Source: CAWJFJ01 sp963800065
GTDB lineage: Bacteria; Actinomycetota; Acidimicrobiia; Acidimicrobiales; UBA8190
Assembly (NCBI GenBank): GCA_963800065.1
Contig: CAWCZO010000003.1
Location: 1-64,000 of the forward strand
Direction of reading: 5' to 3'
DNA: 64,000 bases
Part shown: in pieces, positions 17,181-26,660 of the stretch
Layout of the letters: the number at the start of each line of letters is the position of its first letter
Numbering within the stretch: position 1 is the stretch's first letter
Program-made: the position numbers and the translations under genes
The notes under the pieces: generated by a model
The model's database searches: none
The model's input: the letters and a program-made list of their open reading frames with translations, nothing else
Told to the model about the DNA's origin: nothing

Positions 17181-17645
17181 ATGAGACCTTCACGATTGAT
17201 GCGGATCCTGATCGTTCCGGCCCTGGCCCTGCCCGTCGGAGCGGCGAGCCTGGCCTTCGCTGGGCCTGCCTTCGCCGGGGCCGTCGTCTGTACGGGCCTG
17301 TCCGGAAACGCCACCGGAACTCCCGCACCGACGCTCACCGGTTGCAACGACACCGCCAACACCGGCGGTACGGGCACGGCCACCGGCCCCTTGACGTCGC
17401 CGGCGACCATTTCTTGGGCCACATCCGGCGGTACGAACAAGATCAAGTTCACCGACAAGGCCTATACGTCGGGGAAGAAGGACAAATGCCTCTCACGAGG
17501 TACCGGTTACACCTACGCCACAATCAAGGGCTCGGTCATCGGGCACACGGGAACCGGTAGCTCCGTCTCGGGGAAGGTGTCGGCCAAGGTCTGCGTGGCC
17601 CCGGATGGCACCCTTTCTCTCCAATCGGGGACCTTCAAGCTCTGA
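17181..17645 (+). CDS. Small secreted protein, unknown function
   Basis: A 154-residue protein with a clear signal peptide: MRPSRLMRILIVPALALPVG, a hydrophobic core, and a cleavage-like AFAGPAFAGA. The mature part is Thr/Gly/Ser-rich with four cysteines (CTGLSGN, TGCNDT, DKCLSRG, AKVCVAP), probably two disulphides, and alternates short strands as in a small beta-sandwich. The ATG at 17181 follows AGGGGGA. It is monocistronic, followed by two strong hairpins. Similar small Cys-containing exported proteins of unknown role are frequent in actinobacteria; no enzymatic motif is visible. Confidence 0.75.
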   Translation: MRPSRLMRILIVPALALPVGAASLAFAGPAFAGAVVCTGLSGNATGTPAPTLTGCNDTANTGGTGTATGPLTSPATISWATSGGTNKIKFTDKAYTSGKKDKCLSRGTGYTYATIKGSVIGHTGTGSSVSGKVSAKVCVAPDGTLSLQSGTFKL

Positions 17646-17656
17646 GCTGCTCCCCG

Positions 17657-17684
17657 GCCGGATGAGGCGTACGCCTCATCCGGC
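17657..17684. terminator. Perfect 28-bp palindrome, hairpin
   Basis: GCCGGATGAGGCGT and ACGCCTCATCCGGC are exact complements with no unpaired spacer. It starts 12 bases after the secreted-protein stop, as expected of a terminator or mRNA-stabilising hairpin. Confidence 0.55.
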
Positions 17685-17707
17685 TCAGCAACATCCTTGT
17701 CGACCGG

Positions 17708-17737
17708 AAGACCCCGCCTTCACGAAGGCGGGGTCTT
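17708..17737. terminator. Strong intrinsic-type terminator
   Basis: AAGACCCCGCCTTC and GAAGGCGGGGTCTT form a long GC-rich stem with a 2-base spacer, followed by TCTGCGTTTC. Together with the hairpin at 17657 it isolates the secreted gene from the GGDEF-EAL gene. Confidence 0.7.
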
Positions 17738-17873
17738 CTGCGTTTCGGGATCATCCGAGGGCCGGACAACGTGCTCGAGCTTCGTGACCATGGGTGATGA
17801 GAAGCGTGGGGTCCACCACCACTTTGGGTGAAATCGGCTTCAGCACGATCGTCTGATTGCCGAATACCCAACG

Positions 17874-20192
17874 GTGAGACCATCGGCTCCTCCGCAGGGC
17901 GACGTGCGGTTCGAGCAGGGCGAAAGGGCTCGGACCCGGATCCTGGCGACGTTCGGTGTGCTCGGCGTCTTGTTCGCCGCCTATCTCGTGTGGCTGGTCT
18001 TTGGTCCCGACTCCCATCACTCGGCCCTCCTCACCGGCTGGTTGCCCGACGGCTTCGAGTTGGCCGTCGCCGTCCTGTGCATGGCCAGGGGCCTGCTCCG
18101 TCAGAAGGGCCGCCTGGTGGCCTTCGCCCTGGGTCTCGGCCTCCTCTCCTGGGCCGTCGGCGACACCGTGTGGACAGCACAGACCCTCCGAGGGGCGATG
18201 CCGCCCAGCCCGTCGTGGGCGGACGCCTTCTGGCTGGGCTTCTATCCGCCCGCCTACCTGGCCGTGGTCCTCTTCATGCGGCGCGAGGTCCGGTGGATCG
18301 CAGAGTCGAGCTGGCTGGACGGTGCCGTGGCCGCCCTCGGGGCGGCGTCGGTGTGCGCCGCCTTCGCATTTCAAGGCCTGGCGCAATCAGCGGGGGCCAG
18401 TCCCCTGGCCAAGGCCACCAACCTGGCCTATCCCATCGGGGACCTCGTGCTGTTCGCTCTGGTCGTCGGCGGCACGACCCTGCTCTCGGGGAGAACGACG
18501 GCCCCGTGGATCCTCCTGGCGGCGGCGATGGTCCTGAACGCCGTGGGCGACACGTTCAACCTCTTCCCGTCCCCCCTCGGAAGCCCGCGCCTCGACGCCG
18601 TCTTTCATGCGCTGGCCTGGCCGGCGGCCGGACTTCTGATGTCCATCGCGGTGTGGCTCCGTCGTCGACCGCCGGACCTCCTGGCACCGGAGAAGCCGGC
18701 GGGATTCCTCTTCCCCGGACTGGCCGCCGTCTCGGCCCTGGTCATCCTCTTCGTCGGCTCTCTCCACCACGTCACTCGGGTCGCCCTGGTCCTGGCGGCG
18801 GCCACGCTCGTCACGGTCGGCCTGCGGCTGGCCCTCTCACTGCGGGGTCTGCGCACCGTCACCCAGGACCGCCTGCGCCAGTCGCTCACCGATGAGTTGA
18901 CCGGGCTGAAGAACCGCCGCTACCTCGTGGGGGTCCTCGAGTCGTTCTTCGGCGACCGGACCGACCGACGGACACCCAAGCGGAAGCTCGCCTTTCTCTT
19001 CGTCGACCTCAATCATTTCAAGGAGGTCAACGACTCCTTCGGCCACTCGGCCGGGGACGAGCTGCTGAAGCAGCTGGGCCCCCGGCTCACGGCGTCGCTA
19101 CGGACGTCAGAGGCTCTGGTCAGACTGGGCGGCGATGAGTTCGGGATCGTCCTGTTGGATGCCGACGCCGACGATGCCACCGCCGTCGCTCAGCGCCTCA
19201 TGGCGAGCGTCGAGGAGCCCTTCGTCCTCGAGGGCGTCAGCACCAGCGTCAGCGCCAGCATCGGTGTCGCCACCGCCCCCCGGGACGCCACCGATGCCGC
19301 CGGGCTCCTGCGGTGTGCCGACATCGCCATGTACCGGGCCAAGTTGGGAGATTCCTCCTTCGCCGTCTACGACCCGGATCTCGACGAGGGGGGGAATCTC
19401 TGGCGCCTGGGCGAAGAGTTGCGTGTGGCCGTCGAAGAGGGCAGCTTCGAATTGCACTATCAGCCGCAACTCGACCTCCGCAGCGGTGAGATCTCGGCCG
19501 TCGAAGCCCTTCTGCGCTGGCCCCATCCCAGACTGGGATTCGTCCCACCCCTCAAGTTCCTCCCTCTGGCCGAGGAAGCAGGACTCATGCCCTCGTTGAC
19601 CACGTGGGTTCTCGATCACGCCCTGGCGCAGTGTGCCGACTGGTGGGCGACCGGGCACCGCCTGACCGTCTCGGTGAACGCCTCCCCCACGAATCTCCTC
19701 GATCCGGGATTCACCGATCTGGTGAGGGACGCGCTCCATCGCCACGGCCTGCCGGCGCAGGCGCTGGTCCTGGAGGTCACCGAAACCAGCATCATCGAGA
19801 ACCTCGAGGGAACCAAGCGTGTCATCGAAGAGCTGCGGGATCTCGGCGTGGTCGTCTCCATCGACGACTTCGGGGCGGGATTCACCTCCCTGGCCTATCT
19901 CGGCGACCTGGCCGTGGGAGAGCTCAAACTCGACGGTGTCTTCATCACCGATCTCGCCGCCGAGAACCGAGAACGTGACCTCGAGCTCGTTCGCGCCACC
20001 ATCGAACTCGGTCATGCCATGGGGCTGCGGGTCGTGGCCGAGTGCATCGAGGACCGACAGACGCTCGACCTGTTGTGCGAACTGGGTTGCGACCTGGGCC
20101 AGGGGTTCTTCATCGGCCGCCCGGCGCTGGCCGACAGGCTCTCGCTCCGGCCCGACTGGTCCGACGCCCCCTCGGTGGCTCTCGCCCGGTAG
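17874..20192 (+). CDS. Membrane GGDEF-EAL cyclic-di-GMP protein
   Basis: A 772-residue protein. About eight hydrophobic segments fill residues 20-325 (for example VLGVLFAAYLVWLVF, VLFALVVGGTTLL, LVILFVGSLHHV), a membrane sensor of MASE-like type. The GGDEF domain (about 345-500) keeps DELTGLKNRR, the active site RLGGDEF and an FKEVND metal region, so diguanylate cyclase activity is possible. The EAL domain (about 520-770) keeps VEALLRW, EVTETSI, the metal-binding DDFGAGFTSL and KLDGVF, so phosphodiesterase activity is also plausible. The GTG at 17874 is the first start that includes all membrane segments; its ribosome-binding site is poor. The gene ends in TAG followed at once by ten GGAGCC repeats. 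Confidence 0.9.
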   Translation: MRPSAPPQGDVRFEQGERARTRILATFGVLGVLFAAYLVWLVFGPDSHHSALLTGWLPDGFELAVAVLCMARGLLRQKGRLVAFALGLGLLSWAVGDTVWTAQTLRGAMPPSPSWADAFWLGFYPPAYLAVVLFMRREVRWIAESSWLDGAVAALGAASVCAAFAFQGLAQSAGASPLAKATNLAYPIGDLVLFALVVGGTTLLSGRTTAPWILLAAAMVLNAVGDTFNLFPSPLGSPRLDAVFHALAWPAAGLLMSIAVWLRRRPPDLLAPEKPAGFLFPGLAAVSALVILFVGSLHHVTRVALVLAAATLVTVGLRLALSLRGLRTVTQDRLRQSLTDELTGLKNRRYLVGVLESFFGDRTDRRTPKRKLAFLFVDLNHFKEVNDSFGHSAGDELLKQLGPRLTASLRTSEALVRLGGDEFGIVLLDADADDATAVAQRLMASVEEPFVLEGVSTSVSASIGVATAPRDATDAAGLLRCADIAMYRAKLGDSSFAVYDPDLDEGGNLWRLGEELRVAVEEGSFELHYQPQLDLRSGEISAVEALLRWPHPRLGFVPPLKFLPLAEEAGLMPSLTTWVLDHALAQCADWWATGHRLTVSVNASPTNLLDPGFTDLVRDALHRHGLPAQALVLEVTETSIIENLEGTKRVIEELRDLGVVVSIDDFGAGFTSLAYLGDLAVGELKLDGVFITDLAAENRERDLELVRATIELGHAMGLRVVAECIEDRQTLDLLCELGCDLGQGFFIGRPALADRLSLRPDWSDAPSVALAR

Positions 20193-20624
<432 letters not shown>

Positions 20625-21281
20625 ATGGGACTCCAGCAATTCGAGCAGCGCCTCGAGCGCCTCGTGGAGGGCGCCTTCTCCAAGGCCCTGCGCTCCGGAC
20701 TCCAGCCGGTCGAGATCGCCCGGCGGCTGACCCGCGAGATGGACCTGCTCCGGCGGGTCGGGGTGAAGGGCCTCATCGCCCCGAACGCCTTCGTGGTGAT
20801 GCTGTCGCCCCAGGACGCCGTGCGCTTCGACAGCTTCGCCGACGTCCTGGCCCGGGAGCTGGCCGACGCCGCCCGTGACCACGCCCGGAGCGAGGGATAC
20901 GAGTTCGTGGGCCCCGTCACGGTGGCCCTCCACAGCCTGGACACGCTCCGTCCGGGGCGGTTCACGGTGTCCGGCGAGGTCCAGGAGGGGCCCGACGGGA
21001 TGACGACCGGATCCGTGGTTCTGCCCGACGGGTCCCGTATCGTGCTGGGGGTGGAGCCGATCGTGATCGGCCGGCTCCCGGAATGCACGGTGGCGCTGAA
21101 CGACCAGAACGTGAGCCGGCGGCACGCCGAGATCCGGCGCCTGGGCAACGACGTGGTGGTGGCCGATCTCCGTTCGACCAACGGGACCAAGGTCAACGGC
21201 GCTCCTGTGACCGAACGGGTGCTCGAGGACGGAGACGAGATCACCGTGGGTACGACCACCCTGCGATTCGAGACCTCCTGA
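20625..21281 (+). CDS. fhaA: FHA domain protein with DUF3662 (FhaA-type)
   Basis: A 218-residue protein with the two-part build of FhaA: an N-terminal DUF3662 domain (GLQQFEQRLERLVEGAFSKA to about residue 115) and a C-terminal FHA domain (about 140-218) with the phosphothreonine-binding pattern GRLPECTVAL, NVSRRHAEIRR and STNGTKVNG. FhaA binds phosphorylated partners such as the MviN pseudokinase in mycobacteria and helps tune peptidoglycan precursor flow. It is shorter than mycobacterial FhaA because the long disordered linker is missing. The ATG at 20625 precedes the conserved start of DUF3662. It is the first gene of a tight cluster with fhaB, pstP, pbpA and pknB. Confidence 0.9.
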   Translation: MGLQQFEQRLERLVEGAFSKALRSGLQPVEIARRLTREMDLLRRVGVKGLIAPNAFVVMLSPQDAVRFDSFADVLARELADAARDHARSEGYEFVGPVTVALHSLDTLRPGRFTVSGEVQEGPDGMTTGSVVLPDGSRIVLGVEPIVIGRLPECTVALNDQNVSRRHAEIRRLGNDVVVADLRSTNGTKVNGAPVTERVLEDGDEITVGTTTLRFETS

Positions 21282-21285
21282 GAGC

Positions 21286-21780
21286 GTGGCCGGCCATCTC
21301 CTCGCCACGGCGCTCGACAACCAGAATCTCCTGCGGGCGCTCGAGATCTTCGTCGTGGCCCTCGTCTGGCTCTTCTTCTTCCGGATCATCCGCGCCGTCT
21401 GGGTCGAGGTCCGGCCCCCGAAGGTCCGCGGCGCCGAGGCCTCGGGGGACGGGAGCTCCCGGCGGGAGCGCAGTGGACGCTTCCACCTGAAGGTGATCGA
21501 ACCGGCGAGCTACCGGGGCCGGGTCTACGACCTGTCCGACGAGATCACCGTGGGTCGTGCCGCGGGATGCGCCGTCCACGTGGAGGACGCCTACACCTCG
21601 AACCTCCATGCCCGGGTCTTCCGACGTGACGGCACCGTCTGGGTGGAGGATCTCGGTTCCACCAACGGGACGTGGGTGAACGCCGAGCGGATCGACGGTC
21701 CCACCCGGCTGGGCCGGGGCGACCTGCTGCAGGTGGGCGGCACCGTGTTCGAGATGGCGCGCTCGACGTGGCCGCCGTGA
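21286..21780 (+). CDS. fhaB: Membrane-anchored FHA domain protein (FhaB/FipA-type)
   Basis: A 164-residue protein: a single N-terminal membrane helix (about residues 19-38, LEIFVVALVWLFFFRIIRAV), a basic linker, and an FHA domain (about 65-160) with GRAAGCAVHVED, SNLHARVF and STNGTWVN motifs. FhaB (FipA) in mycobacteria is a substrate of the Ser/Thr kinases and links them to division and wall synthesis. The GTG at 21286 is 4 bases after the fhaA stop. Most FhaB proteins have a threonine-rich kinase site between helix and FHA domain; here only SGDGSSRRERSGR is seen, so the phosphorylation site may be a Ser. Confidence 0.9.
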   Translation: MAGHLLATALDNQNLLRALEIFVVALVWLFFFRIIRAVWVEVRPPKVRGAEASGDGSSRRERSGRFHLKVIEPASYRGRVYDLSDEITVGRAAGCAVHVEDAYTSNLHARVFRRDGTVWVEDLGSTNGTWVNAERIDGPTRLGRGDLLQVGGTVFEMARSTWPP

Positions 21781-21805
21781 CGGTGCCCCCGGGGCCGGTG
21801 GCACC

Positions 21806-23134
21806 GTGACCGTCCTGCGCTCGGGATCGGCCACCCACGTCGGCCGCGTCCGCACGGTCAACGAGGACCGGGCTCTCGAGACCCTCAGCCTCTTCGCCGT
21901 GGCCGACGGTATGGGGGGCCACGCCGGAGGCGAGGTGGCCGCCGCCCTCGCCGTCGAGGCCCTCGAGGCGGGCTTCGCCCGGACGCCGACCACCGAGGGG
22001 CTGGTGGCCGCCGTCCAGGACGCCAACCGGGCGGTGTGGGAGCGCGGCGTAGGCGACCAGGCGCTGCGCGGCATGGGCACCACCGTCACCGCGGCGGCGC
22101 TGGTGGCCACCGCCGAAGGCGACCGTCTCGTCCTCGTCAACGTCGGCGATTCACGGTCCTACCGCTTCTCCGCCGGCACCCTCGTCCAACTCAGCGTGGA
22201 CCACTCGGTGGCCGAGGAGCTCGTGGCCCAGGGGGCGCTCTCGGAGGCCGAAGCGGCCGTCCACCCCAAACGCCACATCCTCACCCGTGCCCTCGGGATC
22301 AGCCCCCAGGTCGAGGTGGACGTCTGGCAGGTCGTCCCCGTGGAGGGCGATCGCTACCTACTGTGCTCCGACGGGCTCTCCAACGAAGTCCTCCCCGACG
22401 TCCTGGCCACCGTCCTGGCCACGGTGCGCGATCCCCACGACGCCGCCGAAGCGCTGGTGGGCCTGGCCAATGATTCAGGCGGGAACGACAACATCACGGC
22501 CGTCGTGGTCGACGTCCTCGTGGGCGAGGCCGGCGACGGCGACGGCGCGTCGGCGGCCGGGCACGCCCGGGACGACGATCTCACCGGGGCCGTCCTCGTC
22601 GCCGACGTGCGCGACGAGTCCGCCGCCCGCGCCGCTCCCGCCGACGGCGGGCAGAACCGTCCCCTGGCCGCCGCCACGGTGCCGGCTGCCGCCGTCGAGG
22701 AACCTCCTCCCAAGCGCAAGGGTCCGCGACGGGTGACGTTCCGGGTCCTTCTCTTCCTGATCGTCCTGGGCGCCATCGCCTACGGCGCCTGGTACGTGAT
22801 CAAGGTCTACGTGGGCGATTCGTACTTCGTCGGGCTGAAGAAGAATCAGCTGGTGATCTACCAGGGCCGACCGGGCGGCTTCCTCGGCCTCGACCCCAAG
22901 ATCGTCACCTACACGGGGGTGACGACCGGCCAGGTGGGATCGATCGTGGTCCCGGCTCTCCGCACCGGCGTGCAGGAACCGACGCGGACGGCGGCCAACC
23001 GCTACGTGGCCCAACTGGTGGCCGCCGAGTGCAGTCTGGAGAATCCGCCGGCGACCTGCACGACGACCACGACGACGTCGGCGGCGTCGCCACCGGTCGT
23101 GCCCACCACGGTGACCGGAACGGCGGTTCCCTGA
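21806..23134 (+). CDS. pstP: PP2C-type Ser/Thr protein phosphatase (PstP)
   Basis: A 442-residue membrane phosphatase that reverses Ser/Thr kinase signalling. The PP2C domain (residues 1-240) keeps the metal-binding motifs: VRTVNEDRAL, FAVADGMGGHAGGE, LVNVGDSRSYRF, LLCSDGLSNEV and SGGNDNITAVVVD. A membrane helix (about 310-330, VLLFLIVLGAIAYGAWYVI) and an extracellular tail follow. The GTG at 21806 gives the usual N terminus. Only one base separates its stop from pbpA; in most actinobacteria rodA lies in this position. Confidence 0.92.
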   Translation: MTVLRSGSATHVGRVRTVNEDRALETLSLFAVADGMGGHAGGEVAAALAVEALEAGFARTPTTEGLVAAVQDANRAVWERGVGDQALRGMGTTVTAAALVATAEGDRLVLVNVGDSRSYRFSAGTLVQLSVDHSVAEELVAQGALSEAEAAVHPKRHILTRALGISPQVEVDVWQVVPVEGDRYLLCSDGLSNEVLPDVLATVLATVRDPHDAAEALVGLANDSGGNDNITAVVVDVLVGEAGDGDGASAAGHARDDDLTGAVLVADVRDESAARAAPADGGQNRPLAAATVPAAAVEEPPPKRKGPRRVTFRVLLFLIVLGAIAYGAWYVIKVYVGDSYFVGLKKNQLVIYQGRPGGFLGLDPKIVTYTGVTTGQVGSIVVPALRTGVQEPTRTAANRYVAQLVAAECSLENPPATCTTTTTTSAASPPVVPTTVTGTAVP

Positions 23135-23135
23135 C

Positions 23136-24629
23136 ATGGCCCGACGGATCCGTTGGCTCGGTGTGGGCATGGTGATCTGCTTCTTCATCCTCTTCCTGCA
23201 GCTCAACAACATCCAGGTGGTGAAGGCCCACCAGTACGCCACCGATCCCAACAACCCGGCGGTGAAGGCCCAGAGCCAGCAACCGCGCGGTGTCATCCAG
23301 AGCGCCGACGGGCAGGTTCTGGCCAAGTCGGTGCCGGCCCCCAAGAGCAGCGGTTACAAATACGAGCGTGTCTACCCCGAGAAGTGGGCGACGCTCTTCT
23401 CCGGGGTGGTGGGGGTGGACTCGCCCAATTACCTCCAGTACGGGGTGGAGGCCTCCTACAACTCGTACCTGGTGGCCCACAACAGACCGATCACCTCGCT
23501 CAAGGACCTCCTGACCACGGGCGGACCCATCACCGACACTGTCACCCTCACCATCTCGACCAAGCTGCAGGAGGCGGCCCGGGCTGCTCTGGCCGGCCAG
23601 GTCGGAGCGGTGGTGGCCCTCGATCCGCGGACGGGGGCGGTGCTGGCCATGTACTCCAATCCGACCTACGACCCCAACCTGTTGGCCTCGCTGAACTCGA
23701 ACACGGAAGCCTTCGCCTTCGCCGAGGACAACACCAGGAACAAGTACGGATTCGCCCCGTTCACGTCGCTGGCCTATCAGGACGCTTCACAGTTCGGGCC
23801 CGGTTCGACCTTCAAGATCGTCACCTCGGCGGCGGCCTACGACCGGGCCCCCCAGCTGGTCAACACGCCCATGCCGTCGTTCGGTCCCATCCCCTCCGGC
23901 TACTTCAAGGGCCAGACCCAGCCCCTCAACAACGACGACCACGAGCCGTGCGGCGGCACTATCGCCCAGATGCTGCCGCCCTCGTGCGACACCGGCTTCG
24001 CCATCCTGGGGACGAGGATCGGCGCCGCCGACATGACGGCCGAAGCCGACGCCTTCGGATTCAATCAGCAGCCCCCCATCGACCTGCCCCACGGATCGGA
24101 GGAGGTCTCCAACTTCCTCCAGCCCAGCTGTTACCAGAACGCCCAGGTGTTCCTGGCCTACTCGTCCATCGGCCAGAAGTGCACCCAGGCCAGCCCGCTG
24201 CAGATGGCCATGGTGGCGTCGGCCATCGCCGACAACGGGGTCATCATGACCCCGCACGTCATGGACCAGATCCGCGACTCGGACGGGAACCTGGTCACCC
24301 AGTACCAGCCCACCCCGTGGAAGCAGGCCACCTCGTCGACGACGGCAACGGCCATCAAGGGCCTCATGCGGGAGGTCGTGACCAACGGCACGGCCTCGAT
24401 CGTCGGCTTTCCTCCCCAGGACGACGTGGCGGCCAAGACGGGCACGGCCCAGGCCGGCGTGGGCAACACCAACGTGAACGGCTGGATGATCGCCTTCGCC
24501 CCGGCCAGTGACCCCACCGTCGCCATCGCCGTCGTCATCCCGAACACAGTGCTCTACGAGGTGGGCGCCCAGGTGGCCGGCCCGGTCATGAAGTCGATGA
24601 TCGAAGCGGTACTGGGATCGCAAGGATGA
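23136..24629 (+). CDS. pbpA: Class B penicillin-binding protein / transpeptidase (PbpA)
   Basis: A 497-residue peptidoglycan transpeptidase. One N-terminal membrane helix (residues 9-24, LGVGMVICFFILFLQL) anchors it outside the cell; a dimerisation-type region follows, then the transpeptidase domain. The nucleophile motif is GSTFK (S224, K227), the third motif is KTGT (K434), and the second motif reads S283-C-D285 (SCDTGFA), where most PbpA proteins have SxN. It forms cross-links during growth or septation, normally together with the SEDS protein RodA, which is absent from this cluster. The ATG at 23136 directly follows pstP. Confidence 0.92.
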   Translation: MARRIRWLGVGMVICFFILFLQLNNIQVVKAHQYATDPNNPAVKAQSQQPRGVIQSADGQVLAKSVPAPKSSGYKYERVYPEKWATLFSGVVGVDSPNYLQYGVEASYNSYLVAHNRPITSLKDLLTTGGPITDTVTLTISTKLQEAARAALAGQVGAVVALDPRTGAVLAMYSNPTYDPNLLASLNSNTEAFAFAEDNTRNKYGFAPFTSLAYQDASQFGPGSTFKIVTSAAAYDRAPQLVNTPMPSFGPIPSGYFKGQTQPLNNDDHEPCGGTIAQMLPPSCDTGFAILGTRIGAADMTAEADAFGFNQQPPIDLPHGSEEVSNFLQPSCYQNAQVFLAYSSIGQKCTQASPLQMAMVASAIADNGVIMTPHVMDQIRDSDGNLVTQYQPTPWKQATSSTTATAIKGLMREVVTNGTASIVGFPPQDDVAAKTGTAQAGVGNTNVNGWMIAFAPASDPTVAIAVVIPNTVLYEVGAQVAGPVMKSMIEAVLGSQG

Positions 24630-24681
24630 CCATGACACGTGTCCCGGTCCCTACGGGACAGCGACGTAGGCTCTGACGAAG

Positions 24682-26613
24682 ATGGAGCCCCCCCAGACCC
24701 CGCGCGTCCTGTCGGGCCGCTACGAGCTGTCCCATCTGGTGGCCCGCGGGGGGATGGCCGAGGTCTACCGGGCCCATGACCGGCTGCTCGACCGGCCCGT
24801 GGCCCTGAAGGTCCTCTTCCCCGAGCTGTCGGTCGACCGCGCCTTCGTGGAACGGTTCCGGCGCGAGGCCCAGGCCGCCGCCAACCTGTCCCACCCGAAC
24901 ATCGTCCCCGTCTTCGACTGGGGCGAGGACGGGGGGACGTACTTCATCGTCATGGAGTTCATCGACGGCCGGGCGCTGTCCTCCATCTTGCGGACGGCCG
25001 GGCCCATGCATCCCGACCGGGCCGCCGAGATCGGCGCCGACGTGGCCATCGCCCTGGCCTACGCCCACCGCCACGGGGTCATCCACCGCGACGTGAAGCC
25101 GGGGAACGTCCTCATCACCGAGGACGGGATCGTCAAGGTCACCGACTTCGGGATCGCCCGGGCCATCAACACCGAGGAGTCCCTGACCCAGACCGGCGCC
25201 GTCATGGGGACGGCCACCTACTTCTCGCCCGAGCAGGCCGAGGGGATGGGGGTCGACGCCCGCTCCGACATCTACTCGCTCGGTGTCGTCCTCTTCGAGA
25301 TGGTGACCGGTCGCCCTCCCTTCATGGGCGACACGCCGGTGGCCGTGGCCTCCAAGCACGTCCGGGAGAACCCGCCCACGCCGCGCGAGATCAACCCGTC
25401 GGTCCCCCCCGATCTCGAAGCGATCATCTTGAAGTGTCTGGCCAAGTCGCCGGAGTACCGCTACGCCACCGGTGACGACCTGCGCGTCGATCTCCTGCGC
25501 TTCCGCGAGGGACGGGCCGTGGGGGCGGTGGCGCCGCCGATGATGGGGGCGCCGACCATGGGGACCACCCAGGCCCTCCCCTACAGCGGTACCCAGACGC
25601 TGGCCCAGGTGGCGGGCCACGACGTCGAGGAGCCGGAGCGGTCCCGCACCGGGCTCTACGCCGGCCTCCTGGTGGTGCTGCTGGTCGCCCTGGCCGTGGT
25701 CGTGGTCTTCCTGGGCCAGTCCCTGGGCTGGTGGCACATCGGATCGGGCAGCAACACGGTGACCATGCCCGCCGTGGCCGGCCAGACGGTGACCGAGGTC
25801 GAGCGCACCCTCCACGGCGACGGTCTCAAGACGACGGTGCTGTCCGACAAGCACAGCAGTGTGCCGAACACCCAGGTGCTCCGGACCGTGCCGGCCCAGG
25901 GCACCCAGGTCCAGAAGGGGCGGCTCGTCACCATCGTGACCGGCGGGAAGGGCAACACCATCGCCGTGCCCGACGATCTCGTGGGTCAGTCGGTGGGCTC
26001 GGCGTCGAACGAGGTGAAGGCGCTGGGACTGCAGGCCAAGGTGAAGCCGTCGACTCTCTGCACCCAGCAGAACATCGTCTGCAGCTCCGTCCCGACGGCG
26101 GGCACCCAGCTCCTGCCGGGGAAGACCGTCACCCTCTTCACCGCCCCCACCGTCTCGACGACGACGACGGTGCCGTTGGCGACGGTGCCGCCCGTCACCG
26201 GGGACACCGAGACCCAGGCCTGCAACGCCATCGTCAGCGACGGATTCGTCTGCGGAAGCACCTCGACCACGGCGTCGAACCTGGCGGTGAACACGGTGGT
26301 GAGCACCAATCCGGCGGCCGGCTCGACCCAGCCCAAGGGGACGACGATCAACCTCATCCTCTCCAGCGGGCCGGGGACGGTCGTCGTCCAGAGCGTGATC
26401 GGCGACGTCCAGGCGCAGGCGGAGATGACGCTGCAGGGCCAGGGCCTGACCGTCGTCGTGAACTGCGCCGTCCCCACCGCCCCCACCACGACCACGCCGA
26501 CGGCCGGCACCGTCTGGGCCCAGAACCCCCCGCCCGGTCAGTCCGTGCCCGTGCCCTCGTCGGTCACCATCTCCGTCGTCCCCGACGCCACGGGCACCTG
26601 CCCCGGGCCGTAG
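24682..26613 (+). CDS. pknB: Ser/Thr protein kinase with PASTA repeats (PknB)
   Basis: A 643-residue receptor kinase. The kinase domain (residues 14-270) has the glycine loop VARGGMAEVY, the ATP-binding Lys in VALKVLF, catalytic HRDVKPGN, metal DFGIAR, and the GTATYFSPEQ segment after an activation loop rich in Thr (EESLTQTGAVMGT), the expected autophosphorylation region. One membrane helix (about 325-347, LYAGLLVVLLVALAVVVVFL) leads to four extracellular PASTA domains that sense peptidoglycan fragments. In actinobacteria PknB phosphorylates FHA proteins and wall enzymes, and PstP reverses this. The ATG at 24682 is 52 bases after pbpA. Thr/Pro-rich spacers separate the later PASTA repeats. 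Confidence 0.95.
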   Translation: MEPPQTPRVLSGRYELSHLVARGGMAEVYRAHDRLLDRPVALKVLFPELSVDRAFVERFRREAQAAANLSHPNIVPVFDWGEDGGTYFIVMEFIDGRALSSILRTAGPMHPDRAAEIGADVAIALAYAHRHGVIHRDVKPGNVLITEDGIVKVTDFGIARAINTEESLTQTGAVMGTATYFSPEQAEGMGVDARSDIYSLGVVLFEMVTGRPPFMGDTPVAVASKHVRENPPTPREINPSVPPDLEAIILKCLAKSPEYRYATGDDLRVDLLRFREGRAVGAVAPPMMGAPTMGTTQALPYSGTQTLAQVAGHDVEEPERSRTGLYAGLLVVLLVALAVVVVFLGQSLGWWHIGSGSNTVTMPAVAGQTVTEVERTLHGDGLKTTVLSDKHSSVPNTQVLRTVPAQGTQVQKGRLVTIVTGGKGNTIAVPDDLVGQSVGSASNEVKALGLQAKVKPSTLCTQQNIVCSSVPTAGTQLLPGKTVTLFTAPTVSTTTTVPLATVPPVTGDTETQACNAIVSDGFVCGSTSTTASNLAVNTVVSTNPAAGSTQPKGTTINLILSSGPGTVVVQSVIGDVQAQAEMTLQGQGLTVVVNCAVPTAPTTTTPTAGTVWAQNPPPGQSVPVPSSVTISVVPDATGTCPGP

Positions 26614-26660
26614 TCCGGGCCGGCCCGCTCAGGGGTGGCCGCCGGCGGAGGGAGGATCGG

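Noticed and set aside
17066..17560. Plus-strand open frame overlapping the small secreted gene in another frame
   Set aside because: It is His/Arg-rich shadow text; the overlapping frame has a signal peptide and ribosome-binding site.
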